DNA of 12,430 bases from Saccoglossus kowalevskii (GCF_000003605.2 NW_003141808.1:182297-194726); one strand, 5' to 3'. Shown: positions 1 through 8,248, counted from the stretch's first letter. Notes: generated by a model not told the origin, from the letters alone. Numbers and translations: made by a program.

Positions 1-120
1 GATATGGCTTTATACAATTTTCCAAAGTTAAATATGTTACTGTGGTCTGGGAGAACCTTGCTACTTTTTAATAAATTTTTCAGAGATTTTCTATTTTATT
101 TGATTCTTTTGTTGAATTTT

Positions 121-997
121 AGAGTATTTTAATTTCAGTGTTGGTAATGTCATGTAAATGCTCTTTTAATATTACCACAGAAAATTTACCTACAAAAGGC
201 AAAAATAAATTTATTGCAATCAAAAGATACTTTTACTTTAAAGCAGACTTGTATTTTAAGATCTTTGACACCTTAATTCAACCTGTACTTACATATGGGT
301 CTGAAATCTGGGGATATGGTCAATGTAAACATTTATAAAGTGTACATACATCATATTGTAGGCAATACCTTGGTGTAAGTAAAAATGCTCCAACTTGTAC
401 AGTATTAGGGGATTGTGCGAGGCTACCCTTATTTTGTTACCATGTTAAAAGATGTGTGAAATATTGGTTAAAAATTACTAGCATGGATGAAAACAGATTA
501 CCCCAAAAAGCTTACCGGATGCTACTTTCACTGGATGAAAAAGGACAAAAGGTCATAAGCCACAGAAATTAAAGAATTGCTATTTAAATATGGATTTGGT
601 TATGTCTGGTTTAATCAAGGGGTGGGGGACTCTGATATGTTCTTGTAAAAATTTTGTAAACGGGTCAAAGATATTGAAATTACAGATTGGTTCTAGAGAA
701 AAAACGCAGTATTATAAGCAATACAAAATAAATTTTGGGATTGAAAACTATGTGTCATTGCCACAATTAAAATTGCGCAGAGCAATAGCAAGATTAAGAT
801 GTGCGTGCCATCCCTTAGAAATAGAAAGAGGCAGACATAATAATATCCCTAGGGAGAGCCGTATTTGTAATTTGTGCCTGCAAGAAATTGATGATGAATA
901 TCATTTTTTACTAAAATGCACTGCATGGGACACAATCAGGAATCAAAGAAGGCTTAGAATAAACTCCCGTGTGCTGAGAGTATTGAAGACACATTAA
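121..997 (+). pseudogene. Decayed non-LTR retrotransposon (LINE), C-terminal part of reverse transcriptase ORF
   Basis: This is the C-terminal end of a LINE polyprotein, the stretch after the reverse transcriptase catalytic core. Three frames read in turn give the typical order. Frame of 138 gives 'FDTLIQPVLTYGSEIWGYG' near 265-320, then a stop (336-338), then 'SVHTSYCRQYLGVSKNAPT' and 'LPLFCYHVKRCVKYW'. After a frame change near 562 come 'IKELLFKYGFGYVWFNQGVGD' type residues with stops at 646-648 and 694-696. A second frame change leads to 'LRRAIARLRCACHPLEIERG' and a terminal CxxC-H-C knuckle ('CNLCLQEIDDEYHFLLKC', about 868-920). The catalytic YADD region is not recognisable upstream. At least two frameshifts and three stops make it inactive. 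I infer a CR1/L2/I-like clade from style only. A possible continuation in another frame runs to about 1110. Confidence 0.85.
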
Positions 998-1276
998 AAA
1001 TTAATTCAAAATTACTTGAGATATTGATGGAATAGCTGAAAACCAATTATGTAAATCAGGTAACTGATATGAACAGATTTGAGTGTAAAACTAACAAGCC
1101 ATGCATGGCACAGTCCCTGTTAGTTATCAAATTTAAGATATACATTTGTGTTTTGTATAGTTTTGTTTATAGTAATATAGCTGGAATATAACCATGTCAG
1201 GAATATGATTTTTTAACATTAAAATGATTGTCAAACAAGTACTTGTCCATATTGAGAGATATTGTTCTGGAACAGC
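998..1276. other. AT-rich stretch after the LINE, no gene seen
   Basis: This may include the last decayed codons and 3' tail of the LINE (to about 1110), because another frame still reads a plausible low-quality continuation there. From about 1130 the sequence is plain AT-rich DNA leading into the repeat array. No terminator, poly-A tail or target-site duplication could be fixed. Confidence 0.4.
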
Positions 1277-2100
1277 ATTCAAAATCAGCCATTTTGAATA
1301 CATGTATATATATAACATGATGTATAACGAATATATAAAATTTAAATATAATAAGTCAAAGCATTTAAGAGATATGGCTCTAGAAGTCCAATCATTAAAA
1401 CAAAATGGCTGCCAGTCAGCCATTTTGAATACAATCTGAAAAATAAAATGAACCCGTAATGTCTAATGTATGTACCAAGTTTGAACGAAATCCACCCATA
1501 AATGCTTGATATTTGATGATTTTTTAGCACAAAAATGGCCACCATTCGGCCATTTTGAATAGAATAGTCAAACCAATATATCTGTTTATCTATGACATGA
1601 TGTATAATGAATATTTAAAATTTGAACATAATCAGTGAAAGCAAGTCAGAGATATGGCACAAGAACCACATTCATTAATACAAAATGGCCGCCAGTTGGC
1701 CATTTTGAATTCTATCTGAAAAACAAAATTATTTGCATCAAGATCCCATAATGTCTAATGTATATACCAAGTTTGAACAAAATCCATCTGTAAGCAGCCG
1801 AGAAATGGTTGATTTTTAGGATTTTTTAGCACAAAAATGGCCGCCATTTGGCCATCTTGAATAAGATCGTGAAACAAATTGATGTGCATCAAGGTCCTAT
1901 AATCTCTAATGTATATACCAAATTTGAACAAAATCCATCTGTAAACAGCCGAGAAATGCTTGATTTTGATGATTTTTAGCACAAAAATGGCCGCCATTCG
2001 GCCATCTTGAATCAGATCATGAAACAAATTGACATGCGTATGTATAATATCATGTATGATGTATGTGTGAAGTTTGATTGTGATTGGTCCAGGCATTTCT
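1277..2100. repeat. Array of ~130-150 bp repeats, each with a conserved hairpin core
   Basis: Six diverged units recur with cores near 1277, 1402, 1532, 1682, 1834 and 1984. Each core is an inverted repeat: AAAATGGCC, a 7-base loop, then GGCCATTTT (1532-1556 and 1682-1706 are perfect). The 1402-1426 copy reads AAAATGGCT with AGCCATTTT, so both arms changed together. The 1277-1299 copy is a 9-bp stem ATTCAAAAT/ATTTTGAAT with a 5-base loop. The 1834 and 1984 copies carry one mismatch (GGCCATCTT). Between cores, shared phrases such as 'TACCAAGTTTGAACAAAATCC' minus one base recur. Two flank types alternate in the left part, giving a dimer of about 280 bp (1402 to 1682). The minus-strand open frame across 1755-2207 is repeat read-through and not a gene. 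Confidence 0.85.
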
Positions 2101-2117
2101 AAGATACAGGTCCGGAT

Positions 2118-2176
2118 GCACGCACAGACGCACACACACACGCACACACACCACACGCACGCACGCACGCACGCAC
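2118..2176. repeat. CA/CG-rich microsatellite closing the hairpin array
   Basis: A run of CA and CACG dinucleotide and tetranucleotide repeats, including about five CACG (GCAC) units near 2156-2176, directly follows the phrase 'GATACAGGTCCGGATG'. On the minus strand it reads as TG-rich sequence encoding only Cys/Val/Arg runs. Confidence 0.9.
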
Positions 2177-2199
2177 GGTCTATTGTTCTAGAGCATTTA

Positions 2200-3015
2200 T
2201 GTACCAAATTTTATTCAAATGTGATGATCAGTAATTGAGATATCAGTGTTAATTATTTTAATTAGGTGATTAATAAGCATAAATATTTACCAAAAACTAA
2301 TTGGGTCTCTGTATAGTCCTAGGTTCATTGAAATGTGATGATGAATACTCTGTAAAAGTTTCATTAAAATCCAATAAGTGGTTCTTTATATATCAGTGGA
2401 ACATTCATGGACAAAATTAACTAATTATTCTAATAAGATGATTAATATGCACAAATATTTACCCCAAAACTAATCAGGTCTGTGCAGTGTCCTATGACAT
2501 CTATGTACCAAGTTTTATTGAAATGTGATGATTAGTACTTGAAATATCAAAAGCTGAAAATTAATTGATTATGCAAATTAGGTAATTAATATGTACTGAT
2601 ACTACCCTAAAAACTATCAGGTCTGTGCAGTGTCCTATGATATCTATGTACCAAGTTTTATTGAAATGTGATGATTAGTACTTGAGATATCAGTGGAAAA
2701 GCCAAAAATTGATTAATCATTATGCAAATTAGGTAATTAATATTGCACTGATTTTTACCCGAAACTAATCAAATCTGCGCATTAGTTCAGAGCATCTAAG
2801 TGCCAAGTTTCATCAAAATCCAATGAGTGGTTCTTTAGATATCAGTGGAAAAATCATAGAACAGCTTAAAATCAGATAATTATCATGCAAATTAGGTAAT
2901 TAATATGCATGAATTTTTACCAAAACCTATCAAATCTGCGCATTGGTCCAGAGCATCTATGCACCAAGTTTCATCAAAAATCAATGTATGGTTCTTGAGA
3001 TATCAGTGGAACAGT
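2200..3015. repeat. Second array of ~150 bp tandem repeats
   Basis: The phrase G-T-A-C-C-A-A-(A/G)-T-T-T recurs near 2201, 2505, 2648, 2800 (as GTGCCAAG) and 2961 (as GCACCAAG), with a degenerate copy near 2350, so the spacing is about 143-160 bp. Each unit then carries 'TTGAAATGTGATGATTAGTA' or 'ATCAAAATCCAATG', 'GAGATATCAGTGGAA', 'TATGCAAATTAGGTAATTAA', and 'TCTGTGCAGTGTCCTATGA' or 'TCTGCGCATTGGTCCAGAGC'. The two right-hand units differ consistently from the central ones, suggesting two sub-families. No coding capacity is visible. Confidence 0.85.
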
Positions 3016-3048
3016 CACACACACACACACAGACACACAGACAGACAC
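3016..3048. repeat. CA / CAGA microsatellite closing the second array
   Basis: CACACA repeats grade into ACAGACAC units. It starts directly after the phrase 'ATCAGTGGAACAGT' of the last repeat unit, as the first microsatellite follows the first array. Confidence 0.9.
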
Positions 3049-3060
3049 AATAACTGCAAA

Positions 3061-3092
3061 GACTCCCTTTTTGTGCTTCGCACACGGGAGTC
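3061..3092. repeat. Two-part hairpin after the CA microsatellite
   Basis: GACTCCC (3061-3067) pairs perfectly with GGGAGTC (3086-3092). Inside it GTGC (3073-3076) pairs with GCAC (3080-3083) around a TTC loop, with TTTTT opposite AC as an internal loop. It could be the 3' hairpin of a non-autonomous element that includes the preceding arrays. A Helitron-style CTRR terminus could not be placed with confidence, so the element type is open. Confidence 0.7.
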
Positions 3093-3439
3093 AAAAAGTA
3101 TCTCCCAAATGAGACACAACCCTCAAACTTGAATACTCTAGTACAACTATTAAGTTCCTAAGCCAAATCATTAACTCGTAAGCTCTATTTATTTATAAGT
3201 GTTTTTTAATCAAAGATCAAATGAGAATAACCTAATAAGCTTGTATGTACATATACGTATATATATTATATAAATATCCCCATCACATTATTATATAGTG
3301 CTTATATTATCTATTGACACCTTCTTCATCTATATTTTCATACATATTTTGTAATATAAACAAACTAGTAAATGAGGCAATTTCCTGTAATATTATTGAT
3401 CAATCACAATGGGCAAAATCAATACATATTTATATATAT
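3093..3439. other. AT-rich spacer, no gene seen
   Basis: Very AT-rich, with TA-alternating stretches near 3248-3275 and 3429-3440. No open frame with recognisable content on either strand, no repeat shared with its neighbours, and no continuation of the LINE found on the other side of the DIRS element. Confidence 0.5.
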
Positions 3440-3850
3440 ATCCGAGAACCCTCTGCCTAAATTCTCCACGTTCAACTATCCACCATAGACTCCGGTCAGT
3501 CAAAATGACTATTTTGAACTGTAGGCAAAGTCAGACACCAATAGGTGGCGGGTTTCCGAGTAAACAGAAAGTGATGAAAAGTGTGTCCCAGTCCGGGATA
3601 ATTGCTCTCCAGTAATAGACTACCACCTAGTTAAGACCAATACAGGAAATGGTGTCTTACCTTGCCTGTGCCGTCCCCGGGGCAAGAGCCAAAATGCTGC
3701 CACGGTGACGGGGTTTGGTGTGCCCAAAAATGCTAGGACCCCAACCCCAATTCTGGGGTAACTAGCTTAAAATAAAGACCGAAACAGTTCTGCATGAGGG
3801 CAGGAAGGTGCCAAAGGTAGAAATCTGTCTGCAATATTGCTGAGACTTAC
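3440..3850 (-). other. Probable 3' non-coding part of the DIRS-like element
   Basis: It follows the recombinase stop codon (3851-3853) and keeps the GC-rich composition of the element. It holds short inverted repeats: TCAAAAT/ATTTTGA around GACT (3500-3517), CCCCA/TGGGG near 3744-3758, and GTCCCCGGGG near 3675. These may be parts of the split or inverted terminal repeats of DIRS-type elements, but I could not match them to the 5' end near 6700-6770. Confidence 0.4.
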
Positions 3851-4640
3851 TTATTGTCTATGCGCATGAACCCCTGTGGTCGTTCGGGCTGGGTCGGCAA
3901 CCAAAATCAGATCCACTATGATGGGACCCATCCTGAAGAGACCCTCCTCAATGGATTGAGTATTTCTTAGGTAGTAGTTGATAAAGACGTTCTGCGTTCT
4001 CCAGAAGCCTGCCCTCAGTATATGTTCGAGGGGGGCGCCTGACACTAGCACTAGTGAGTTAGCAATCGCACAGACCTCATGCACTCGTACTTGGTGTCTC
4101 TGCAAGTTCTGTGTCGAAAAACTATAGACTTCTAACACAGTCGCAACAATCCACCTGGCGATGGAAGTCGAGGAGGCTGGCCTGTCCTGCTTGCCTTGGC
4201 CATAACACAAACATGTGTTTGCATCCCTTCTCGAATCCCTAGTACGGTTTTCGTAGCAACTCAGTGCTCGAATTTGAAGCGAAGCCATTCCTCCTGATCC
4301 TCAAGGGCGAAAATATTTGTCAGCCAGGGCATGACGATCGACTGGGGATCATGTCTTGGCATTTGGTTCTTGGCGAGAAACCCGATTTTTGTCTTTAGCA
4401 CAACTTGATTGTCCATAAAGGCAGTACATCCGTCTGAGAAGGACAATGCCCTCAGTTCTGACCAACGCCTACCTGAGGCGAGGGCCAGTAGGAAGACTGT
4501 TTTCCACGTCAAATATTTGAGTGGTGCTGATTGGAGAGGCTCAAAGGGTGGTCCGCTTAGAGCTTACAACACAACCGACAAATCTCAATTGGGCGGTTCC
4601 CTTGTTCGGGTCTCGGCCTCTGATTATGGAAAGCAGTAAA
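3851..4640 (-). pseudogene. Tyrosine recombinase catalytic domain of the DIRS-like element, broken
   Basis: This domain would cut and rejoin DNA to integrate a circular cDNA copy. Read on the minus strand, the entry 'GPPFEPLQSAPLKYLTWKTV' is followed by 'LALASGRRWSELRALS' (about 4480-4435), which carries the first catalytic Arg in the RxSEL context. The frame then shifts near 4280 to give 'VRVHEVCAIANSLVLVSGA' (about 4093-4037), 'GFW', and 'NVFINYYLR' with the candidate nucleophilic Tyr. The usual HxxR motif reads His-Glu-Val-Cys: the Arg codon is TGT (4070-4072), one C-to-T change from CGT. Stops interrupt the entry at 4585-4587 (TGA, probably a former Trp) and 4564-4566 (TAA). The loss of a catalytic Arg plus stops and frameshift mean no activity. 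Confidence 0.85.
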
Positions 4641-4666
4641 CAGTCTCCTAATAATAGGACAATCGG

Positions 4667-4918
4667 CTAGTCTTGTTCCCAAAGCGTTGTCAATGGTGGG
4701 GACAAGGTCGACCTGTGGCCAACTATCGCTGCGTAAGACAAACCCACTTCGTCAAACAGGTGGACGAAGAGGTCTGCTACCTGGCCAACAGAGGGATGGC
4801 ATGGATCAATCTCCCTTCTGCTACACCAATCAGTGTACACTCGCCATTTTGAGTCATAAGCTGCGTTGGTGGAATCCCTATTCTCCCTGGCCAGGACGTT
4901 GGCAGCCCGCTCAGACAA
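4667..4918 (-). pseudogene. N-terminal core-binding part of the DIRS tyrosine recombinase
   Basis: 'SERAANVLARENRDSTNAAY' followed by 'SKWRVYTDWCSRREIDP', 'VADLFVHLFDEVGLSYAAI' and 'GHRSTLS' matches the SAM-like, core-binding domain that precedes the catalytic domain in DIRS-type recombinases and phage-type integrases. It lies in a different frame from the first catalytic segment (the frame of 4918 versus that of 4512), so a frameshift separates them around 4640-4667. Upstream it follows the RNase H and connection region almost without a gap, suggesting the intact element made an RT-RNase H-recombinase polyprotein or overlapping ORFs. Ordinary phage integrase is ruled out by the RT neighbour. 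Confidence 0.8.
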
Positions 4919-4921
4919 GAC

Positions 4922-5758
4922 TTATATCTGTGCAAGTCTCCTGAGAGCCTCTATGCGTGTAAGTGATACATCACTGGGCTCGTTGGTAGTGCACCGTCCA
5001 GTTGGGACAGCAGGTCTGGTAAGTCCGGAAGTACTTCTGGTGTTTTGACTAGCATTTCCAACAGAAGTGGAAACCAGGCCTTGGTTGGCCAATTGGGTGC
5101 GACCAGTGTCCATATGCAGGTGTGCACCTGCTAAAGTTTTCTCTGGTACCTGGTGAACTAGCGGGAAGGGAGGAAAAGCATACTCATCTATGTGGGTCCA
5201 TGGGATCGACAAGGCGTCCATGGTCCAGGCTCCTGGAGTCGGCAGGAGTGTTATGTACGTCGTGAGCTTGGTGTTCCGGGGTGTGGCAAACAGGTCTATC
5301 TTTGGACCGTCCCACAGCCAAAACAGCCTGGAGGCTACCCACTGGGGTATCTGCCACTCAGTGTTCTGGAGACGGAGCCGCCTTGAAAGGGCATCTGCCA
5401 GACTGTTCCTCACCCCTGGAAGATGGTGTGAGGTTAGCTCCACATTGTATTTCAGGCACCAAAATAGAATTTGCTCTGCTAGGACTGACAGCGATATCGA
5501 ACGCGTCCCCCCCTTCTTGTTGATGTAGGAGGCCACCGCTGTGTTGTCTGTGCGGAGCAGGACTCTGTGGTCTCAAACTACGGGTAGAAAGTGTGGTAGT
5601 GCAAAGTGCACTGCTTTCAGTTCGAGCCAGTTGATATGGCGGTCCCGAATCCAATGCGGGGGCCATATACCTTGGCCTTGTTTGTCCAATAGATGCGCTC
5701 CCCAGCCTTTGAGGGAGGCATCTGTTACCAGAGTCATGGTCGTGGCGAGTGGGTCCAA
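4922..5758 (-). pseudogene. RNase H and connection region of the DIRS-like element
   Basis: RNase H would degrade the RNA strand during reverse transcription. In one minus-strand frame all four acidic residues of the DEDD set are visible: Asp in 'LVTDASLKGWGAHL', Glu in 'NWLELKAVHFAL', Asp in 'VLLRTDNTAVASYINKKGG' and Asp in 'RNSLADALSRRL'. A single TGA stop (5573-5575) falls between the second and third residues, in a position where Arg (CGA) is expected, so a C-to-T change is likely. Downstream, 'PKIDLFATPRNTKL', 'WTMDALSIPWTHIDEYAFPP' and a proline-rich tail match the conserved region that follows RNase H in DIRS-type polyproteins. It is the best-preserved part of the element. It lies one frame off the RT palm segment. 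Confidence 0.85.
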
Positions 5759-5765
5759 GGGCTTC

Positions 5766-6647
5766 CTTCACTTGGTCTGAGAGAAAACTCACATGTCCAG
5801 AGGTGTGCTCGGTGTTGTAGCAAACATGCGTTGTACCGGGCGGCTGCGTAATGCAGCCTGGGGAACTACCCTTCAAACCGAGGTCATCATTCTTGAAAAG
5901 ACACTGTACCAAGCCTACCTATGTGTCAAACTCCATGCCCAGGAACACCAACTGTTGTGTTGGGTAGGGATGAGACTTTGTCTGATTTACTAAAGAGCCC
6001 AACTGGTGAAGTAAATCTTGCGTTAGCCTTACTTGCTCAGCTAATACCCCATTGTTTGAGTTGTGTAATAACCAGTCGTCTAAGTACTATTTGGTGTGTA
6101 CCCACGTTTGGTGAAGCAGCAGCACCACCTGTTTCATCCATTCTGGTGAAAACTTAGGGAGCTGTGCATGACCTAAAGAGGGAGCACCCCAGATTCAAAT
6201 ACTTGGCCTAGCTGGGCGAATCAAAGGAGATGGCAACTGGCCAGGTGCATCGGTATGTGCAGGTAGGCAGTGAGGCTAGCCAGTAGAGATGGTAAATAGA
6301 GATTAGAATGCTGCATGGCGTCTCCATGTGGAACCGATCGAGGAGCACATACTGATTCAGTCTGTCTAAGTCCAGTACTGGACGCCCGCTGTCTGTAGAT
6401 TTGGTACTACGAAAACATTTGAGTAGGAGCCTGGACTTAATGCCGACTGATCTACCTTGTGTATGGCGCACTTTTCCAGCAAACTGTCTACTTCCTGTCT
6501 GATTGCTTCCACCTTGCGGAAGTCCCTCATTTGGGGCACTGCCAGGGGAGATAGAGATTTTAGCAGTATCCCGTAACTGTGTGTCACCACCTGGAAAGCC
6601 CAGGGATCAGTTACCCGTTGCCTCCAAACCGGAATACACCGGCGCAA
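5766..6647 (-). pseudogene. Reverse transcriptase domain of the DIRS-like element, multiply frameshifted
   Basis: The N-terminal segment reads 'CIPVWRQRVTDPWAFQVV', 'EAIRQEVDSLLEKCAIHKVD' and 'LSPGSYSNVFVVPN' (about 6640-6395). A frameshift leads to 'GRPVLDLDRLNQYVLLDRF' and 'METPCSIL', then another frame gives 'AYLHIPMH' near 6255-6232, the segment that normally carries the first catalytic Asp ('KDAYLHIP'). Degenerate 'GQVFE' and 'TAPKVFTR'-like pieces follow. The catalytic box YLDD sits at 6075-6086, followed by 'WLLHNSNNGVLAEQVRLTQ' and 'LVFLGMEFDT'. Stops lie directly before the box (TAG, 6087-6089) and at 5919-5921. A further frame change near 5765 joins it to RNase H. At least three frameshifts make it non-functional. 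Confidence 0.85.
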
Positions 6648-6769
6648 TCTGTGTGCGACAGGGATATTTGGTCATGGGTCCAGCAGCTGTAAAGTGTGGG
6701 TGCTCGCTCCTCCCATGAGGAGAGTCCCCACGAGGTCTGAATTAGACAATAATATCCAGGTGCATGGAG

Positions 6770-7041
6770 CCAAACAAAATCCTTACAACTGCTTTGCACT
6801 CTTTTTATCCTCTTTTTGTAAATGCTTTGAGTACAATTCCACCTGAATTTGAGCATGCATTTTTGTGTTTTGTTGTTCTATATGAATGAAAATGATTATA
6901 ATTTGGTATTCTTATTTGAGAGTGGATATCTGTCTTAGTTTCTAATAAATTTATGAAATCAAAACTATTAATACTATTTAAAAACATTTTATCACTAATT
7001 TTTTGTTCAAGGCCTCCACAGAAATTCCATGTTGTAAATGT
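6770..7041 (-). pseudogene. LINE endonuclease (APE-type) N-terminal fragment
   Basis: Minus-strand reading from about 7038 gives 'FTTWNFCGGLEQKISDKM', then 'FDFINLLETKTDIHSQI', 'IPNYNHFHSYR' and 'NSGGIVL' (to about 6835). A frame change then gives 'YKKRIKRVQSSCKDFVWL' (about 6822-6772). This order, WN..GL, LxET, NY..F..R, SGGI, DFVWL, is the start of the apurinic-endonuclease-like domain of non-LTR retrotransposons; the Glu of 'LLET' is a metal-binding residue. The match stops exactly where GC-rich DIRS sequence begins. It has opposite orientation to the LINE tail at 121-997, so it is a separate insertion, possibly of a similar family. No reverse transcriptase follows. Confidence 0.7.
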
Positions 7042-7253
7042 TAAGTTGTTTGCTGAATTGGAATTCAGGATTTCTAAAAAAATTAAATAAAAGTATAAAA
7101 TAGCAGTAAAAAAATAAATAAAAAAACCCTGAAAGACAGTAATAGGCTGTATTGCATTTTAAATACCTGTTGGAAAACAGTTCTTCCAGTTGGATAAAAA
7201 TGATATAGATATCATAAAATAACACACACATAAAGCAATATAATCAGTGATAC
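7042..7253. other. MRE11 intron, AT-rich, nothing recognised
   Basis: An A-rich stretch (about 7074-7125) and a short run of ACACAC (7221-7228) lie between the LINE fragment and the MRE11 exon. No open frame of interest was seen. Confidence 0.5.
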
Positions 7254-7366
7254 CTTGTCTGCATTTTTAAAATAATCCTTGACCAGATCTTCTATCCTAG
7301 AGGTATCCAATGCTTCTGGACGTAAATAACTATCCAATTCATCTTTGTCAATGTTACTTTTAAAAT
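7254..7366 (-). CDS. MRE11: MRE11 internal exon (fifth visible): linker before the RAD50-binding region
   Basis: The exon is bounded on the minus strand by an acceptor after a T-rich tract (AG at 7368-7367) and a donor GTATCA at 7253. With the G carried from the previous exon it reads 'DFKSNIDKDELDSYLRPEAL' followed by 'DTSRIEDLVKDYFKNADK', ending in phase 0. The 'RxEDLVK-YF' segment is a conserved MRE11 landmark following the capping domain and lies near the region that contacts RAD50. The stretch before it is the weakly conserved linker. The exon is 113 bp: two bases completing a split codon plus 37 codons. The next exon would continue with the family's helical region, but nothing in 1-7253 encodes it, so the following intron is at least 7.25 kb unless an exon was missed. 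Confidence 0.88.
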
Positions 7367-7638
7367 CTACAAAAAAAACATGATTCTTGGATAGGGAAAT
7401 CTTTTCACGCCTTTTAGCTTGTCATTACATCAGACCATTCTGGTTGTAATCATCTGATGAGAGCAGAAGACACTTTTGTCTTTCAAACAACCAACATGCC
7501 ACAACTTTTAGGCATACAGCTAGTTTTCAAATAGAATAAATAGCTAATTTTTATAATTCAAATGTGGATTGTGTTTTTTCTGATTCAACATTTATTTTTG
7601 ATGTAACTAACGAATCACGAGTATTGGCTGTTGTTGGG

Positions 7639-7732
7639 CAAACATACAAACAAACACACAAATAAATAATCAATCAAATAAACAAACAAACAAAACAAAC
7701 AAACAAACAAACAAACAAACAAATAAATAAAT
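7639..7732. repeat. CAAA/TAAA tetranucleotide microsatellite
   Basis: Tandem CAAA units, with TAAA variants at both ends, lie in the intron between two MRE11 exons. On the MRE11 sense strand it reads TTTG repeats. Confidence 0.95.
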
Positions 7733-7754
7733 GATGGTGGGAATAGGTGATTTT

Positions 7755-8110
7755 CCGTACAATTGCGAGATCTCGCGAGATGCATGAAAGACGCGCGTCA
7801 AACGTCTGCCGCAAAAATCAAACGATTTGATTTTGAAATCAAATTTCTTTATTTCGTAGCTCACATCGACCGGCCGATCTTCGACAGAGGAATATTGCTT
7901 CCGAATACCCTCACTTACTCGAAATTGCCTATCATCAAATGTGGACAGCACATTATTAAGCATGGAAATGTCCCCCAAAATACTTTCGCGTTTGTCGAAT
8001 CCCACGCGATGTTTGACGCCACTACGACCTTTGTTTGTCCTGTTTTTACGTTCGATTTCACGCATAACGCGTGATTCTCGCAGTGAACGGAAAATGGTCT
8101 ATTGTATTAA
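7755..8110 (-). other. CpG-rich intronic segment with palindromes and a possible small exon
   Basis: Within an AT-rich intron this stretch has many CpGs and three perfect palindromes in 35 bases: GCGAGATCTCGC (7765-7776), TCTCGCGAGA (7771-7780) and GACGCGCGTC (7790-7799). A minus-strand frame is open from ATG at 8065 down to the microsatellite. A consensus donor GTAAGT starts at 7918, so a coding exon of about 49 codons (8065-7919) beginning 'MREIERKNRTNKGRSGVKHR' can be drawn. I do not recognise the peptide. A plus-strand frame is also open over 7763-8074, so openness alone is weak evidence. TCTCGCGAGA is a known CpG-island promoter motif in animals. It could be a nested promoter with first exon, an old retroposed fragment, or chance. 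Confidence 0.35.
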
Positions 8111-8248
8111 GAGTAACATTTGGTTTTTAATATGTTCTCATTTTAATTGCGTGAAATGTGTATGTAAAATCAATACAGTAATTTATTTTGTGAACTTGTT
8201 TACTTAAAATATTTTTGCTTATGATTATTCCCTCATTAGAATTATTAC

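Larger units (their letters stand above)
3440..6770 (-). mobile_element. Decayed DIRS-order retroelement (RT, RNase H, tyrosine recombinase)
   Basis: A block of markedly higher GC than its AT-rich flanks carries, in minus-strand order, a reverse transcriptase (about 6647-5780), RNase H and a connecting region (about 5758-4920), and a tyrosine recombinase (about 4918-3851). Tyrosine recombinase downstream of RT/RNase H is the hallmark of the DIRS order (DIRS, Ngaro and related lineages). I see no methyltransferase domain between RNase H and recombinase, where classical DIRS1-like elements carry one, so an Ngaro-like or other DIRS-like lineage is possible. No gag-like ORF is seen upstream of the RT. 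Every domain is broken by stops or frameshifts. Ends are estimated from composition and domain limits; terminal repeats were not found. Confidence 0.85.

Noticed and set aside
1133-1545. Open frames on both strands around 1133-1545
   Set aside because: Low-complexity AT-rich codon content overlapping the repeat array, with no family resemblance.
1755-2207. A 150-residue minus-strand protein with Cys/Val repeats
   Set aside because: It is made of the CA microsatellite and hairpin-array units read through.
2905-3132. Plus-strand frame encoding a His/Thr-rich peptide
   Set aside because: It is the CA microsatellite and hairpin read through.
3542-3630. TAGGTGG ... CCACCTA inverted pair as ends of a small element
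   Set aside because: Only 7 bp, no target duplication, and inside the probable 3' part of the DIRS element.
5190-5528. Plus-strand open frames across 4400-6160
   Set aside because: They are shadows antisense to the DIRS RT, RNase H and recombinase, which carry the recognisable motifs on the minus strand.
5358-5912. Minus-strand 184-residue frame over 5358-5912 as one protein
   Set aside because: Only its first part (about 5912-5780) continues the RT; beyond the frame change near 5765 the RNase H motifs lie in another frame.
7421-7470. Possible intronic C/D snoRNA (CTGATGA and CATCAGA/TCTGATG pairing)
   Set aside because: The C box is imperfect, no properly placed D box or closing stem is visible, and the better match is on the strand opposite to MRE11.
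8127-8248. Extension of the MRE11 exon frame past 8249
   Set aside because: A GT donor at 8248-8247 and the clean phase match to the exon at 7366 show that the extension is intron.
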